From Azospirillum ramasamyi (GTDB lineage: Bacteria; Pseudomonadota; Alphaproteobacteria; Azospirillales; Azospirillaceae), in NCBI RefSeq assembly GCF_003233655.1, contig NZ_CP029832.1:480001-544000 (forward strand): a stretch of DNA of 64,000 nt. Reading direction: 5' to 3'. The notes under the pieces are model-generated. The model searched no databases. It was not told where the DNA came from and was given only the letters and a program-made list of their open reading frames with translations. The position numbers and the translations under genes are program-made. Positions 27,525-37,282 of the stretch are shown here, one piece after another (within the stretch, counting starts at the first letter, position 1; every line of letters begins with the position of its first letter).

Positions 27525-30500
27525 ATGAGTCAGTTCATCGACCGACTGCTGTTTTTTCGCAAATACAAAGAAAAATTCTCGGACGGCCTTGGCGTCGTCA
27601 CTGACGAGAACAGAGCTTGGGAGGACAATTACCGTTCGCGGTGGCAGAGCGACAAGATCGTCCGGTCGACCCATGGCGTGAATTGCACCGGGAGCTGCTC
27701 CTGGAAGATCTACGTCAAGAGCGGGCTGGTCACCTGGGAAATTCAGCAGACGGATTATCCCCGCACCCGCCCCGATCTGCCGAACCACGAACCGCGCGGC
27801 TGTCCACGCGGGGCGAGTTACTCGTGGTATCTCTACAGCAGCAACCGCATCAAATACCCGCTGGTGCGCAGCCGTCTCATCGCCCTGTGGCGCGATGCGC
27901 GCAAGACGATGGATCCGGTCGAAGCATGGGCCTCGATCCAGGACGACCCGGCCAAACGGCAACATTATCAGCGGGTGCGCGGGCTCGGCGGTTTCGTGCG
28001 CGTCGAATGGGACGAGATCAACGAACTGATCGCCGCGGCCAACATCCACACCGTCAAGCGGTGGGGGCCCGACCGCGTCGTCGGCTTCTCCCCCATTCCG
28101 GCGATGTCGATGATCAGCTACGCCGCGGGGACGCGCTATCTCAGCCTGCTCGGCGGCGTGTGCATGTCCTTCTACGACTGGTACTGCGATCTGCCGCCGT
28201 CCTCGCCGCAGACCTTCGGCGAACAGACCGACGTGCCGGAATCGGCCGACTGGTACAACGCCGGATATCTGCTGCTCTGGGGCTCGAACGTCTCGTTGAC
28301 GCGCACGCCGGATGCCCATTTCTATACCGAGGCGCGGTACCGCGGCGCGAAAAGCGTGGTCATCGCCCCGGACTTCATGGAGGTCGCCCGCTTCGCCGAT
28401 CTCTGGCTCCATCCCATACAGGGAACCGACGCCGCCTTGGCCCTGGCGATGGGCCACGTGATCCTGCGGGAATTCTTCGTCGAGCGGCAGGTCCCGTATT
28501 TCCAGGACTATGTCCGCCGCTATTCGGACCTGCCGTTCCTGGTGATTCTGGAGGAGGGTCCGAAAGGGCTGACGCCGGGCCGGATGCTCCGGGCCGCCGA
28601 TTTCCCGGACGGGCTCGGCCAGTCGAACAACCCGGACTGGAAACCGGTGGTGATCGACGAGGCGACGGGCGAGATCGCCGCGCCGCAGGGAACTGCGGGA
28701 TTCCGCTGGAACGAACAGGGCAAGTGGAATCTCGACCCGAAGGACGGCAACGGACGCGGGATCGCGCCACGGCTGAGCTTGCTCGGCGAAGGGACCGTCT
28801 CCGTCGCCTTTCCCTATTTCGGCACCACCGGGCAGTTCGGCCTGAGCCGGCACGCGCCGGTGCAGAACCGCGACGTTCCGGCGCGCTCGGTGACCCTGAA
28901 GGACGGGCGCGCCGTGAAGGTCGCGACCGTCTTCGACCTGATGCTCGGCAACTACGGCGTCGCGCGCGGAGCGGATGGCAAGGGGATCGGAAGCTACGAC
29001 GACGATGCGCCCTTCACGCCCGCCTGGCAGGAGGCGATCACCGGGGTGCCGCGCGACCGCTGCATCGCCGTCGCCCGCGGCTTCGCCGCCAACGCCGAGG
29101 CGACGAACGGACGCTCGATGGTGATCATCGGGGCGGGTCTCAACCACTGGTACAATATGGACATGTCGTACCGGGCGGTGATGACGATGCTGATCCTGTG
29201 CGGGTGCATCGGCCGCTCCGGGGGCGGCTGGGCACATTACGTCGGGCAGGAGAAGCTGCGCCCGCAGGCCGGCTGGCTCCCGGTCGCCTTCGCCTTGGAC
29301 TGGGGGCGGCCGCCGCGGCAGATGAACTCGACCAGCTTCTTCTACGCCCACACCGACCAGTGGCGCTACGAGCGGATGGAGCTGTCCGAGCAGATCTCGC
29401 CGCTGGCCGATCCGGCGCGCTGGCCCGGCACCATCATCGACTGCAACGTGCGGGCGGAGCGCATGGGCTGGCTGCCGAGCGCGCCGCAGCTGATGGCGAA
29501 TCCCCTGGCCGTCGCGCGGGAGGCCCGCAACAAGGGCGAGGACACGGCGGCCTATGTCGCACGCGCGCTCAACAGCGGGGGGCTGCGCATGGCCTGCGAG
29601 GACCCGGACGCGCCGGAGAACTGGCCACGCAACCTGTTCGTGTGGCGCTCCAACCTGCTCGGCGCGAGCGGCAAGGGGCACGAATATTTCCTGAAGCACC
29701 TGCTGGGTGCGCGCAACAACGTCCTCAACGAGGAAAGCGACCAGCGGCCGGTGGAGGTCGTTCGCCACGAAACCGCGCCGGAGGGCAAGCTCGACCTGCT
29801 GGTGACCATCGACTTCCGCATGAACACGACCACGCTGTTCAGCGACGTCGTGCTGCCGACGGCGAGCTGGTACGAGAAGGCCGACCTCAACACCTCCGAC
29901 ATGCACCCCTTCATCCATCCGCTCCAGGCCGCGGTGGATCCGGTCTGGGGCTCGCGCACGGACTGGGCGATCTTCCGCGACATCGCCAAGACGGTTCAGC
30001 GCTTCGCTCCGGGCCAGCTCGGCATCGAGGAGGATGTCGTGCTGACTCCCTGCCTGAAGGATACGCCGACGGAGCTTGCCCAGCCCTACGGCGGCACCGA
30101 CTGGCGTCGCGGGGAGGCCGAGGGCGTACCGGGCCGCAGCATGCCGGCCATCACCAGGGTGATGCGCGACTACACCGCGATCTACGACCGATTCGTCAGT
30201 GTCGGCCCGCTTCTGGAGGAGCGCGGCAACGGCGCCAAGGGGCTGGTCTGGGACACCAAGGAGGAGGTCGAGCGCCTGCGCCGGGTCAACCCGCCGGAGC
30301 GCGAGGACAGCGAACGGCCGCGCATGGTCAGCGACCTCGACGCGATCGAAACCGTGCTGTCCCTGGCCCCGGAAACCAACGGCCATGTCGCGCTGAAGGC
30401 TTGGCAGGCCCTGTCGAAGGTGACCGGCCGCGACCACACCCATCTCATCGCCCGGCGCGCCGACGAGAAGATCGAGTTCCGCGACCTTGCCGCCCAGCCG

Positions 30501-31268
30501 CGCCCGATTTTGACCTCGCCGGTCTGGTCGGGAATCGAGAGCCACGAGATTTGCTACAACGCCGGCTGGACCAACGTGAACGAGTTGATCCCCTGGCGCA
30601 CCCTGACCGGCCGCTTGGAGGTGTATCAGGATCACCCGTGGATGCGCGATTTCGGCGAGCAGTTCGCCACCTACCGCCCACCGATCGACACCCGGTCCGC
30701 CTCGCAGGATCTGGCGCGGACACATGACAACGGCAACCCGCCGCTTGTCCTCAACTTCCTGACGCCGCATCAGAAATGGGGCATCCACAGCACCTACACC
30801 GAAAACCTCATCATGCTGACGCTGGCGCGCGGCGGCCCGATCGTGTGGATCAGCGAAAAGGATGCGGCTGCTGCGGGGATCGAGGACAACGACTGGATCG
30901 AGGCATTCAACCGCAACGGCGCCCTGGTCGCCCGCGCGGTCGTTTCCCAGCGCATCCCGCGCGGCGCCGCCTTCATGTACCACGCGGCGGAGCGCACCGC
31001 GAACGTACCCGGCAGCGAAGTCACGCAGAACCGCGGCGGCATCCACAATTCGGTGACGCGCATCGTGATGAAGCCGACCCACATGATCGGCGGTTACGCG
31101 CAGCTATCCTGGGGCTTCAACTATTACGGCACGGTCGGCTCCAACCGCGATGAATTCATCATCCTGCGCAAGATGAAGACGGTGGACTGGCGCGACCGCC
31201 CCCTTGAGGAGAAGCGGCCGGTGATGGTCACCGAAGACGCCACGGCGGCGAAAGGGAGCGGACAATAA
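27525..31268 (+). CDS. narG: Respiratory nitrate reductase alpha subunit
   Basis: A 1247-residue molybdopterin oxidoreductase of the membrane-bound, cytoplasm-facing Nar type; it reduces nitrate to nitrite. The N-terminal [4Fe-4S] (FS0) ligands are His50, Cys54, Cys58 and Cys93 (THGVNCTGSCSW ... RGCPRGAS). The Mo-ligating Asp is in SFYDWYCDLPPSSPQ (about residue 223). Further family blocks are LLLWGSNVSLTRTPDAHF, MVIIGAGLNHWYNMDMSYRA and the C-terminal SNRDEFIILRKMKTVDWRDR. No Tat leader is visible, as expected for NarG. Its TAA overlaps the narH ATG by one base. Confidence 0.98.
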   Translation: MSQFIDRLLFFRKYKEKFSDGLGVVTDENRAWEDNYRSRWQSDKIVRSTHGVNCTGSCSWKIYVKSGLVTWEIQQTDYPRTRPDLPNHEPRGCPRGASYSWYLYSSNRIKYPLVRSRLIALWRDARKTMDPVEAWASIQDDPAKRQHYQRVRGLGGFVRVEWDEINELIAAANIHTVKRWGPDRVVGFSPIPAMSMISYAAGTRYLSLLGGVCMSFYDWYCDLPPSSPQTFGEQTDVPESADWYNAGYLLLWGSNVSLTRTPDAHFYTEARYRGAKSVVIAPDFMEVARFADLWLHPIQGTDAALALAMGHVILREFFVERQVPYFQDYVRRYSDLPFLVILEEGPKGLTPGRMLRAADFPDGLGQSNNPDWKPVVIDEATGEIAAPQGTAGFRWNEQGKWNLDPKDGNGRGIAPRLSLLGEGTVSVAFPYFGTTGQFGLSRHAPVQNRDVPARSVTLKDGRAVKVATVFDLMLGNYGVARGADGKGIGSYDDDAPFTPAWQEAITGVPRDRCIAVARGFAANAEATNGRSMVIIGAGLNHWYNMDMSYRAVMTMLILCGCIGRSGGGWAHYVGQEKLRPQAGWLPVAFALDWGRPPRQMNSTSFFYAHTDQWRYERMELSEQISPLADPARWPGTIIDCNVRAERMGWLPSAPQLMANPLAVAREARNKGEDTAAYVARALNSGGLRMACEDPDAPENWPRNLFVWRSNLLGASGKGHEYFLKHLLGARNNVLNEESDQRPVEVVRHETAPEGKLDLLVTIDFRMNTTTLFSDVVLPTASWYEKADLNTSDMHPFIHPLQAAVDPVWGSRTDWAIFRDIAKTVQRFAPGQLGIEEDVVLTPCLKDTPTELAQPYGGTDWRRGEAEGVPGRSMPAITRVMRDYTAIYDRFVSVGPLLEERGNGAKGLVWDTKEEVERLRRVNPPEREDSERPRMVSDLDAIETVLSLAPETNGHVALKAWQALSKVTGRDHTHLIARRADEKIEFRDLAAQPRPILTSPVWSGIESHEICYNAGWTNVNELIPWRTLTGRLEVYQDHPWMRDFGEQFATYRPPIDTRSASQDLARTHDNGNPPLVLNFLTPHQKWGIHSTYTENLIMLTLARGGPIVWISEKDAAAAGIEDNDWIEAFNRNGALVARAVVSQRIPRGAAFMYHAAERTANVPGSEVTQNRGGIHNSVTRIVMKPTHMIGGYAQLSWGFNYYGTVGSNRDEFIILRKMKTVDWRDRPLEEKRPVMVTEDATAAKGSGQ

Positions 31269-32800
31269 TGAAAATACGCGCGCAGATCGGCAAGGTGCTG
31301 AACCTCGACAAATGTATCGGGTGCCACACCTGCTCGGTGACCTGCAAGCAGGTCTGGACCACGCGCCAGGGCATCGAATACGCATGGTGGAACAATGTCG
31401 AGAGCAAGCCCGGCATCGGATACCCCAAGGATTGGGAGAACCAGGAGCGATGGCGCGGCGGCTGGGTGCTGGGGCGCGGCGGCGCGCTTCGGCCGAAGAC
31501 CGGCGGACGCTGGCGCATCCTCTCCAAAATCTTCGCCAATCCCGAGCTTCCGGAGATCGACGACTATTACGAACCCTTCGACTTCGAATATTCCTACATC
31601 CACGGCGTGGACGAAGCCGAGGCGGCGCCGACCGCCCGGCCGGTTTCGATCGTCACCGGCGAGCGCATCGAGACGGTTACCTGGGGGCCGAACTGGGAGG
31701 AATCCCTCGGCACCGAATTCGCCAAGCGCTCCCACGACTATAATTTCAAGGACGTCGAGAAGGCGATCTATGGGGAGTTCGAAAACAGCTTCCTGATGTT
31801 CCTGCCGCGCCTTTGCGAGCATTGCCTGAACCCGACCTGCCTCGCCGCCTGTCCGTCCGGCGCGATCTACAAGCGCGAGGAGGACGGCATCGTCCTGGTC
31901 GACCAGGAGAAATGCCGCGGCTGGCGCATGTGCGTCACCGGCTGCCCCTACAAGAAGGTCTATTACAACTGGCACACCGGCAAATCGGAGAAGTGCATCT
32001 TCTGCTATCCGCGCATCGAGGCCGGGTTGCCGACAGTGTGCTCGGAAACCTGCGTCGGCCGCATCCGCTACCTAGGCGTCATGCTCTACGATGCCGACCG
32101 CATTCTCGAAGTGGCCTCGCAGCCCGACGTCCAGGACTGCTATCAGGCCCAACTCGACATCTTCCTCGATCCCCATGACCCCGCCGTGATCGAGCAGGCG
32201 AAGGCGGACGGCGTGCCGCACAGCTGGATCGAGGCGGCGCAGCGGTCGCCGGTCTACAAGATGGCCTGCGACTGGAAGGTGGCGTTCCCCCTTCACCCGG
32301 AATACCGGACGGTGCCGATGGTCTGGTACATCCCGCCGCTGTCGCCGATCCAGGAGGCGGCGGACGCCGGGGCGCTGGCCACCGTGGAGGGCATCCCCGA
32401 CGTCGCCAGCCTTCGCATCCCCGTGCGCTACCTCGCCAACCTGCTGACAGCCGGCCGGGAGGAGCCGGTCCGCACCGCCTTGCGCAAGCTGCTGGCGCTG
32501 CGGGCCTACATGCGCCGGCGTAACGTCGAGGAGGTCCGGGATACCGCGCCGCTCGATGAGGTCGGCCTCAGCGAGCGGCAGGCGGAGGACATGTATCGCA
32601 TCATGGCCATCGCCAACTACGAAGACCGCTTCGTCATCCCGACCGCCCACAAGGAGATCGCCGAGAGCGCCTACGACCAGCGCGGCATCGCCGGCTTCCA
32701 TTTCAGCCAGATGACATCGGAGGGCAACAGCCGGTTCATGCTGTGGGGCCAGGACACGCGCAAGACACGGGGCGAGCGGTTCCCGCTGAACAGGAAATGA
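31268..32800 (+). CDS. narH: Respiratory nitrate reductase beta subunit
   Basis: A 510-residue iron-sulfur electron-transfer subunit. Cluster motifs in order are CIGCHTCSVTCKQVW (residues about 16-30), CEHCLNPTCLAACPSG, KCRGWRMCVTGCPYKK (Trp in place of a Cys, giving the [3Fe-4S] centre) and KCIFCYPRIEAGLPTVCSET. Length and motif order match NarH. It passes electrons from NarI hemes to NarG. A short gap separates it from narJ. Confidence 0.98.
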   Translation: MKIRAQIGKVLNLDKCIGCHTCSVTCKQVWTTRQGIEYAWWNNVESKPGIGYPKDWENQERWRGGWVLGRGGALRPKTGGRWRILSKIFANPELPEIDDYYEPFDFEYSYIHGVDEAEAAPTARPVSIVTGERIETVTWGPNWEESLGTEFAKRSHDYNFKDVEKAIYGEFENSFLMFLPRLCEHCLNPTCLAACPSGAIYKREEDGIVLVDQEKCRGWRMCVTGCPYKKVYYNWHTGKSEKCIFCYPRIEAGLPTVCSETCVGRIRYLGVMLYDADRILEVASQPDVQDCYQAQLDIFLDPHDPAVIEQAKADGVPHSWIEAAQRSPVYKMACDWKVAFPLHPEYRTVPMVWYIPPLSPIQEAADAGALATVEGIPDVASLRIPVRYLANLLTAGREEPVRTALRKLLALRAYMRRRNVEEVRDTAPLDEVGLSERQAEDMYRIMAIANYEDRFVIPTAHKEIAESAYDQRGIAGFHFSQMTSEGNSRFMLWGQDTRKTRGERFPLNRK

Positions 32801-32803
32801 GCC

Positions 32804-33505
32804 ATGCTTGCTGCGAAAGCGTTGGCCGGGCTGCTGCTCTATCCGGGCCCGGCCCTGATCGAAGCGTTGCCGGAGATCGCCGCCGTCCTGCGGGCGTCGG
32901 GATTGCCGGACCGCGACCGCAACGGCGTCGCCGCCTTCTGCGACGGCCTGGCCTCGACCGATCTGCTTGAGGCGCAAAGCACCTACATCGCCCTGTTCGA
33001 CCGCAACCCGTCGCTGTCCCTCTATCTTTTCGGGCATGTCCACGGCGATTCGCGCGAACGCGGGCAGGCGATGGCCGACCTCGTCGCGGATTACAACCGC
33101 ATGGGGCTGGAACTGACGGGCGACGAACTGCCCGACTACATCCCGGTGTTCCTTGAATTCGCCTCGCTTCACGGGGAGGCGGAAGCCCGGGCTCTGATCG
33201 GCGAGATCGCCGAGGTCGTCGCCCTTCTGGCGGAGCGGCTGGAGAAGCGCGGCAGCCCCTACGCCGCCGTTTTCCGTGCGGTCGAAACGCTGGGAGGACG
33301 GCAGGCCGACCGCGAGACCATCGAGGCGCGCCTTTCCGAACCGGAACCGGCTGACACGCCGGAGGCGCTCGACGCGCAGTACGAAGAGGCGCCCGTCAAC
33401 TTCATGGAGCCGGCGGCGGCCGACAGCCCCTGTTCCAAGGCCGCCGCCCTCGTCCGGGAATTCAACCGCGACCTGCCTCCCGCCCGCGCCACGGACAAGT
33501 GCTGA
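32804..33505 (+). CDS. narJ: Nitrate reductase assembly chaperone
   Basis: A 233-residue cytoplasmic chaperone (TorD/NarJ superfamily) needed for molybdenum cofactor insertion into NarG; not part of the final enzyme. The motif YIALFDRNPSLSLYLFGHVH followed by GDSRERGQAM and the signature DELPDYIPVFLEFASLHG are conserved. The C-terminal tail is acidic and variable. It overlaps the upstream open part of narI by a few bases. Confidence 0.95.
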   Translation: MLAAKALAGLLLYPGPALIEALPEIAAVLRASGLPDRDRNGVAAFCDGLASTDLLEAQSTYIALFDRNPSLSLYLFGHVHGDSRERGQAMADLVADYNRMGLELTGDELPDYIPVFLEFASLHGEAEARALIGEIAEVVALLAERLEKRGSPYAAVFRAVETLGGRQADRETIEARLSEPEPADTPEALDAQYEEAPVNFMEPAAADSPCSKAAALVREFNRDLPPARATDKC

Positions 33506-33543
33506 AGGACGGGGTCACAGACACGAATCGAGGAGGACATGCC

Positions 33544-34248
33544 GTGGATTGGCTGAACCAGTTCCTGTTCGGGTTTTTTCCCTATCTCTGCATGATCGCC
33601 TTCTTCCTGGGAAGCTGGGCGCGGTTCGACCGCAGCCAGTTCAGCTGGCGCAGCCAGTCGAGCCAGTTCCTGAACCGGCATCAGCTGGTGTGGGCGAGCA
33701 ACCTATTCCACATCGGCATCCTCGGCCTCTTCGTCGGCCATTTCGTCGGCCTGCTGACGCCGCCGAGCTGGCAGCATGCGCTCGGGCTCTCGGTCAAGGA
33801 GCACCAATGGATGGCGATCGTCTTCGGCGGGATATTCGCCCTGCTCGGCGCCATCGGCGGGCTGGGGCTGATCGTCAGGCGGGTGTTCAACCTTCGGGTC
33901 CGGCGCACCAGCAAGCCGACCGACATGTTCATTCTCTTCTTCATCTATTTCCAGCTCTGGCTCGGCATCGTCGGCATCCCGGTCTCGGTCGCCAACAGCG
34001 ACGGCACCTACATGCTCGTGCTGTCCGAATGGTGCCGGAACATCATGACGTTCCAGCCGGGCTCGGCGGCGCTGGTTCAGGACGTTCCCTGGATCTACAA
34101 GCTGCACCTCGTCGCCGGCATGACACTGTTCCTGCTCGTGCCGTTCACCCGCATGGTGCATGTCTGGTCGGCGCCCATCTGGTTCATCGCCCGCCCGGCC
34201 TGGCAGATCGTGCGCCGCAACGCGAACATCGCCAAGGAGGGCGTTTGA
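33544..34248 (+). CDS. narI: Nitrate reductase gamma subunit (cytochrome b)
   Basis: A 234-residue membrane subunit, taking GTG 33544 (VDWLNQFLFGFFPYLCMIAF) as start because AGGAGG sits 8 nt before it; a longer frame reaches 33499. Five helices carry the two b-heme His pairs, in NRHQLVWASNLFHIGILGLF and VGHFVG near the first helices and KLHLVAGMTLFLLVPFTRMV / HVWSAP near the last. It oxidises quinol and passes electrons to NarH. The stop overlaps the beginning of the next gene. Confidence 0.95.
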   Translation: MDWLNQFLFGFFPYLCMIAFFLGSWARFDRSQFSWRSQSSQFLNRHQLVWASNLFHIGILGLFVGHFVGLLTPPSWQHALGLSVKEHQWMAIVFGGIFALLGAIGGLGLIVRRVFNLRVRRTSKPTDMFILFFIYFQLWLGIVGIPVSVANSDGTYMLVLSEWCRNIMTFQPGSAALVQDVPWIYKLHLVAGMTLFLLVPFTRMVHVWSAPIWFIARPAWQIVRRNANIAKEGV

Positions 34249-34250
34249 TC

Positions 34251-35174
34251 GTGCAAGGAGGCGAGCCCCAAAGCGGACGGCCGGCAATCGCGGTCAACGG
34301 CGTGGTGATCCACGAGGATCTGATCTCCCTGGAGGTCCAGCTTCAGGATGCCCCGGCGCCGACGGCCGCGTGGGAGAATGCGGTGCGCGCGCTGATCATC
34401 CGCCAGCTTCTGCTGTCCGAGGCCGAGGCCCGGAGCATCGGCGGCGACGACCCGGAACCGGGGGAGGATGCCGACGAGGCGGCGATCCGGCGCCTCCTCG
34501 ACGAGGCGTTGAACATTCCCGAACCGACCGAGGACGAGTTGCGGCGCTGGTATGGGCGCAACGGCGAGCGGCTGCGCGCACCGGATGTCTGGCGTGTCCA
34601 GCACCTCCTGCTCGCGGCCGATCCGCATGATGAGCGGCAGAGACAGGAGGCGAGGGGGAGGGCGCAGGCGCTGCTCGGCGACGTGCTGGCCGATCCCGAC
34701 AGCCTGACCGGTCTGGCGCAGCGGTTTTCCGATTGCCCGTCGAAAACGCAGGGCGGCGATCTCGGCTGGATCAAGCGCGGCAGCACGGTGCCGGAATTCG
34801 AAGCCAGCCTTGCGGCACTGCGGCCGGGCGAGGTCTTCCCCGAGGTGGTCGAGAGCCGTTACGGCATGCACATCCTGCGGGTTCTCGCCGGCAAGACAGG
34901 CGAGGTGCCGCCCTTCGACGCCGTGAAGGCGCGCATCGCCGAATTCCTGCAGGAGGCGAGCTGGCGGCAGGGGGTGCAGGGATACATCGCATCGCTCGCC
35001 GCGAGCGCCCGCATCGATGGCTTCGATCTGTTCGAGGGCGAAAACGCTCCGCCGCGCCCCTCGGCCTGGCCGGCGGGATCATCCTGCACCGGCGGCCTTC
35101 CGTCCTCGGGACCGCAGCCCGGCCGCAAGCCGGCGGCGGGGGGCGGCTGCGGCGGAAAGGGCTGCGGCGGGTAG
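34251..35174 (+). CDS. Parvulin-type peptidyl-prolyl isomerase, nar-associated
   Basis: A 307-residue protein from GTG 34251 (or TTG 34245), with AAGGAGG just upstream. Residues 1-130 form a helical SurA/NifM-like N-domain (AVRALIIRQLLLSEAEARSI). The PpiC domain follows (about 125-225: VWRVQHLLLAADPHDERQRQ, LAQRFSDCPSKTQGGDLGWI, EVFPEVVESRYGMHILRVL). The C-terminus is odd, a Pro/Gly/Cys-rich tail ending GGGCGGKGCGG. No signal peptide is seen, so it probably works in the cytoplasm. Its place between narI and narK, with nearly overlapping codons, suggests a role in folding nitrate reductase subunits, as proposed for similar genes in other nar operons. Confidence 0.85.
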   Translation: MQGGEPQSGRPAIAVNGVVIHEDLISLEVQLQDAPAPTAAWENAVRALIIRQLLLSEAEARSIGGDDPEPGEDADEAAIRRLLDEALNIPEPTEDELRRWYGRNGERLRAPDVWRVQHLLLAADPHDERQRQEARGRAQALLGDVLADPDSLTGLAQRFSDCPSKTQGGDLGWIKRGSTVPEFEASLAALRPGEVFPEVVESRYGMHILRVLAGKTGEVPPFDAVKARIAEFLQEASWRQGVQGYIASLAASARIDGFDLFEGENAPPRPSAWPAGSSCTGGLPSSGPQPGRKPAAGGGCGGKGCGG

Positions 35175-35266
35175 GCTGCCGCGCGCCGCCCGGCATCGGA
35201 TCGGGGCCGCGCTCCGGTCCGGAGTTTCGGGTGTGGGCGACTGTCCATCGATGTGGAGGAACGAGA

Positions 35267-36598
35267 GTGGCGCATCAGAACCCAACCAACCGGGCGATCA
35301 AGCTGCGCGGCAGCCCCAACATGGCGCTGACCGGAGCGACGATCGGCTTTTTCATCGGTTTTGGCGCCGTTGCCCTGTTCGGACCGACGGCGCAGAACTT
35401 CGTCCAGGTCATGCAGCTCTCGCCGACCCAGGTGGGCTTCCTGGTCGCGATCCCGATGCTGACCGGATCGCTGCTGCGCATTCCGTTCGGCGCCTGGGTC
35501 GACACCACCGGCGGCAAGCTGCCGCTCCTGCTGCTGCTTCTGTTGTCGGTGGTGGGAATCGGCGGTCTCTATTGGATGCTGCTGACCCTCTATCCCGACA
35601 GGCTGGGCCAGTCCGCCTATCCGCTGCTGCTGCTGTTCGGCGCGCTCGGCGGCTGCGGCATCGCCACCTTCTCGGTGGGCATCAGCCAGGTGTCCTACTG
35701 GTTCCCCAAGCGCAGCCAGGGATGGGCGCTCGGCGTCTATGGCGGGCTCGGCAACACGTCGCCCGGTCTTGTTTCCATCGTCCTGCCGCTGATCATCGGC
35801 TTGTGGGGGCTGTGGGCCGCCTACCTGATCTCGCTGACGATCGTCATCTGCGGCATCGTCCTCTACTACATTCTCGGGCAGAACGCCTGGTCGTTCCAGC
35901 TGCAGAGCCAGGGCCTTCCACGGGCGGAGGCGAACCGCGAGGCGGCCAGGCTGGGCCAGGAGTTCTTTCCGCAGACGAGCGCCGTGGCGACGCTGATGGG
36001 CGCGGCCCGGCAATGGCGGACCTGGGCGCTCGTCATGCTCTATTTCACCAGCTTCGGAGGATTCCTGGCGCTGACCGCCTGGCTGCCGACCTATTGGCAG
36101 AGCTTCCATGCGGCCTCCTACTGGACCGCCATCGGCCTGACCGCCGGTTTCTCCCTGTTCTCCTCATTGATCCGGGTGCCGGGGGGAAGCTGGTCCGACA
36201 GGTTCGGCGGCGAAGCCGTCGCGATCATGGCCCTGGCCGTGCTTCTCATCGGGGCGGCGATCATGACGCTCTCCACCGGCTTTACCGCCGCCGTCATCGG
36301 CGAGTTCCTGATCGCGGCCGGCATGGGGGTCACCAATGCGGCCGTGTTCCGCATGGTGCCGCTCTATGTGCCCGACGCCGTCGGCGGCGCGTCGGGCTGG
36401 GTGGGCGGCCTGGGGGCGCTGGGCGGCTTCGTGGTTCCGCCGCTGCTCGGCGGTATGGTCGAATGGCTGGGGAGCATCGGCTATGCCCGCGGTTACGCCG
36501 TCTTCGTCGCATTGGCCGTGGTGAGTCTCGCGCTCACCGGCGTGCTCCGCGCCGCGCGGCGTCAGCCGTCATCCACCACCGTTCATCAGTCGATGTGA
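35267..36598 (+). CDS. narK: Nitrate/nitrite transporter, major facilitator
   Basis: A 443-residue MFS protein from GTG 35267, with GTGGAGGA 10 nt upstream. It has 12 helices. The nitrate-porter signatures are visible: GALGGCGIATFSVGISQVSY-WFPKRSQGWALGVYGGLGNT (in parts, the first NNP signature) and EFLIAAGMGVTNAAVFRMVP-LYVPDAVGGASGWVGGLGAL (in parts, the second). Helix 1 has GATIGFFIGFGAVALFGPTA. It feeds nitrate to NarG or exports nitrite. It is the last gene of the nar operon. Confidence 0.94.
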   Translation: MAHQNPTNRAIKLRGSPNMALTGATIGFFIGFGAVALFGPTAQNFVQVMQLSPTQVGFLVAIPMLTGSLLRIPFGAWVDTTGGKLPLLLLLLLSVVGIGGLYWMLLTLYPDRLGQSAYPLLLLFGALGGCGIATFSVGISQVSYWFPKRSQGWALGVYGGLGNTSPGLVSIVLPLIIGLWGLWAAYLISLTIVICGIVLYYILGQNAWSFQLQSQGLPRAEANREAARLGQEFFPQTSAVATLMGAARQWRTWALVMLYFTSFGGFLALTAWLPTYWQSFHAASYWTAIGLTAGFSLFSSLIRVPGGSWSDRFGGEAVAIMALAVLLIGAAIMTLSTGFTAAVIGEFLIAAGMGVTNAAVFRMVPLYVPDAVGGASGWVGGLGALGGFVVPPLLGGMVEWLGSIGYARGYAVFVALAVVSLALTGVLRAARRQPSSTTVHQSM

Positions 36599-36786
36599 AC
36601 CTGTCCCGAAGGCGGGGAGCGGCTCAGATCGCCGTCTGACGGTTCCACGGCTGCGGAACCGGTCGAACGGCCGGCTGGGCAGGACGGTGCCGCTCCGCCA
36701 TTGGTCAAACCCACCGGTCCGCATACCTCGAACGGTTCCGGTGGTTGACAGGCCCGCCGCCCGCCTTTATTACCACAAGCATTGTC
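36599..36786. other. Spacer between narK and the cobalamin riboswitch
   Basis: No gene is seen. A small hairpin (GGTTCC, loop, GGAACC at about 36640-36662) may end nar transcription. The promoter for the cobalamin operon must lie in this segment, but no clear -35/-10 pair stands out. Confidence 0.4.
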
Positions 36787-36982
36787 GGCGGTTCTTCCAG
36801 GCGCAAGCCGGGAGATTAAAAGGGAACGACGGAAGCGACAGGCGCCCACGCCTGATGCAAGCCGTGGCTGTCCCCGCAACTGTGAGCGGCGAGTCGGCGC
36901 CAACGAGCCACTGACCGGAGGTCCATGGACCCCGATCGGGAAGGCGGTGCCGGATGACGACCCGCAAGCCAGGAGACCTGCC
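36787..36982 (+). promoter_or_regulatory. Cobalamin (adenosylcobalamin-type) riboswitch
   Basis: All conserved blocks of the B12 element occur in order: GGTTCTTCCAGGC near the 5' side, TTAAAAGGGAA (about 36825), GGCTGTCCCCGCAACTGTGA (about 36866), GCCACTGACCGGAG (about 36907), GGGAAGGC (about 36938) and GACGACCCGCAAGCCAGGAG-ACCTGCC at the end. It precedes a BtuB-type receptor and importer genes, so bound cobalamin should lower their expression. Confidence 0.95.
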
Positions 36983-37024
36983 TCCGACAGCGTCACTCTG
37001 CCTTCGATCGGGGTGTGTCGGAGG
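36981..37024 (+). promoter_or_regulatory. Hairpin overlapping the riboswitch 3' end (candidate expression platform)
   Basis: CCTCCGACA (36981-36989) pairs perfectly with TGTCGGAGG (37016-37024). The left arm overlaps the last riboswitch bases, so pairing could compete with aptamer closure. The start codon is still about 260 nt away and no T run follows, so the output mode (Rho exposure or translation of an upstream start) is unclear. Confidence 0.5.
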
Positions 37025-37282
37025 TGCGGAAACCCGTCGTGGTGACGCGTCCATTGGCGTTGCCGCGGCCGGATTCCGGGATGATTCATCCTCCGTGAAA
37101 TTCGCCGCAGGTGAATGGTTCTCCAGGCGCGGGCCCCCGCGTCGCGGCGTCCATTCGGCAACGCCCGTTCAACGGCTCCGGTCTCCGGGGCCGGCATGGA
37201 TGTGCGTCCCCGGACGGGCGGCTTTGCGGCCGCACCGCTTGTGCGAACGCGCCTCCATGCCTGTATCAGGACGTGGCAGAGC

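Noticed and set aside
27414..31082. A 1222-codon open frame on the minus strand opposite narG
   Set aside because: It is the mirror of a GC-rich, strongly codon-biased gene; the translation is Arg/His/Val-rich without any domain, while narG on the other strand is unmistakable.
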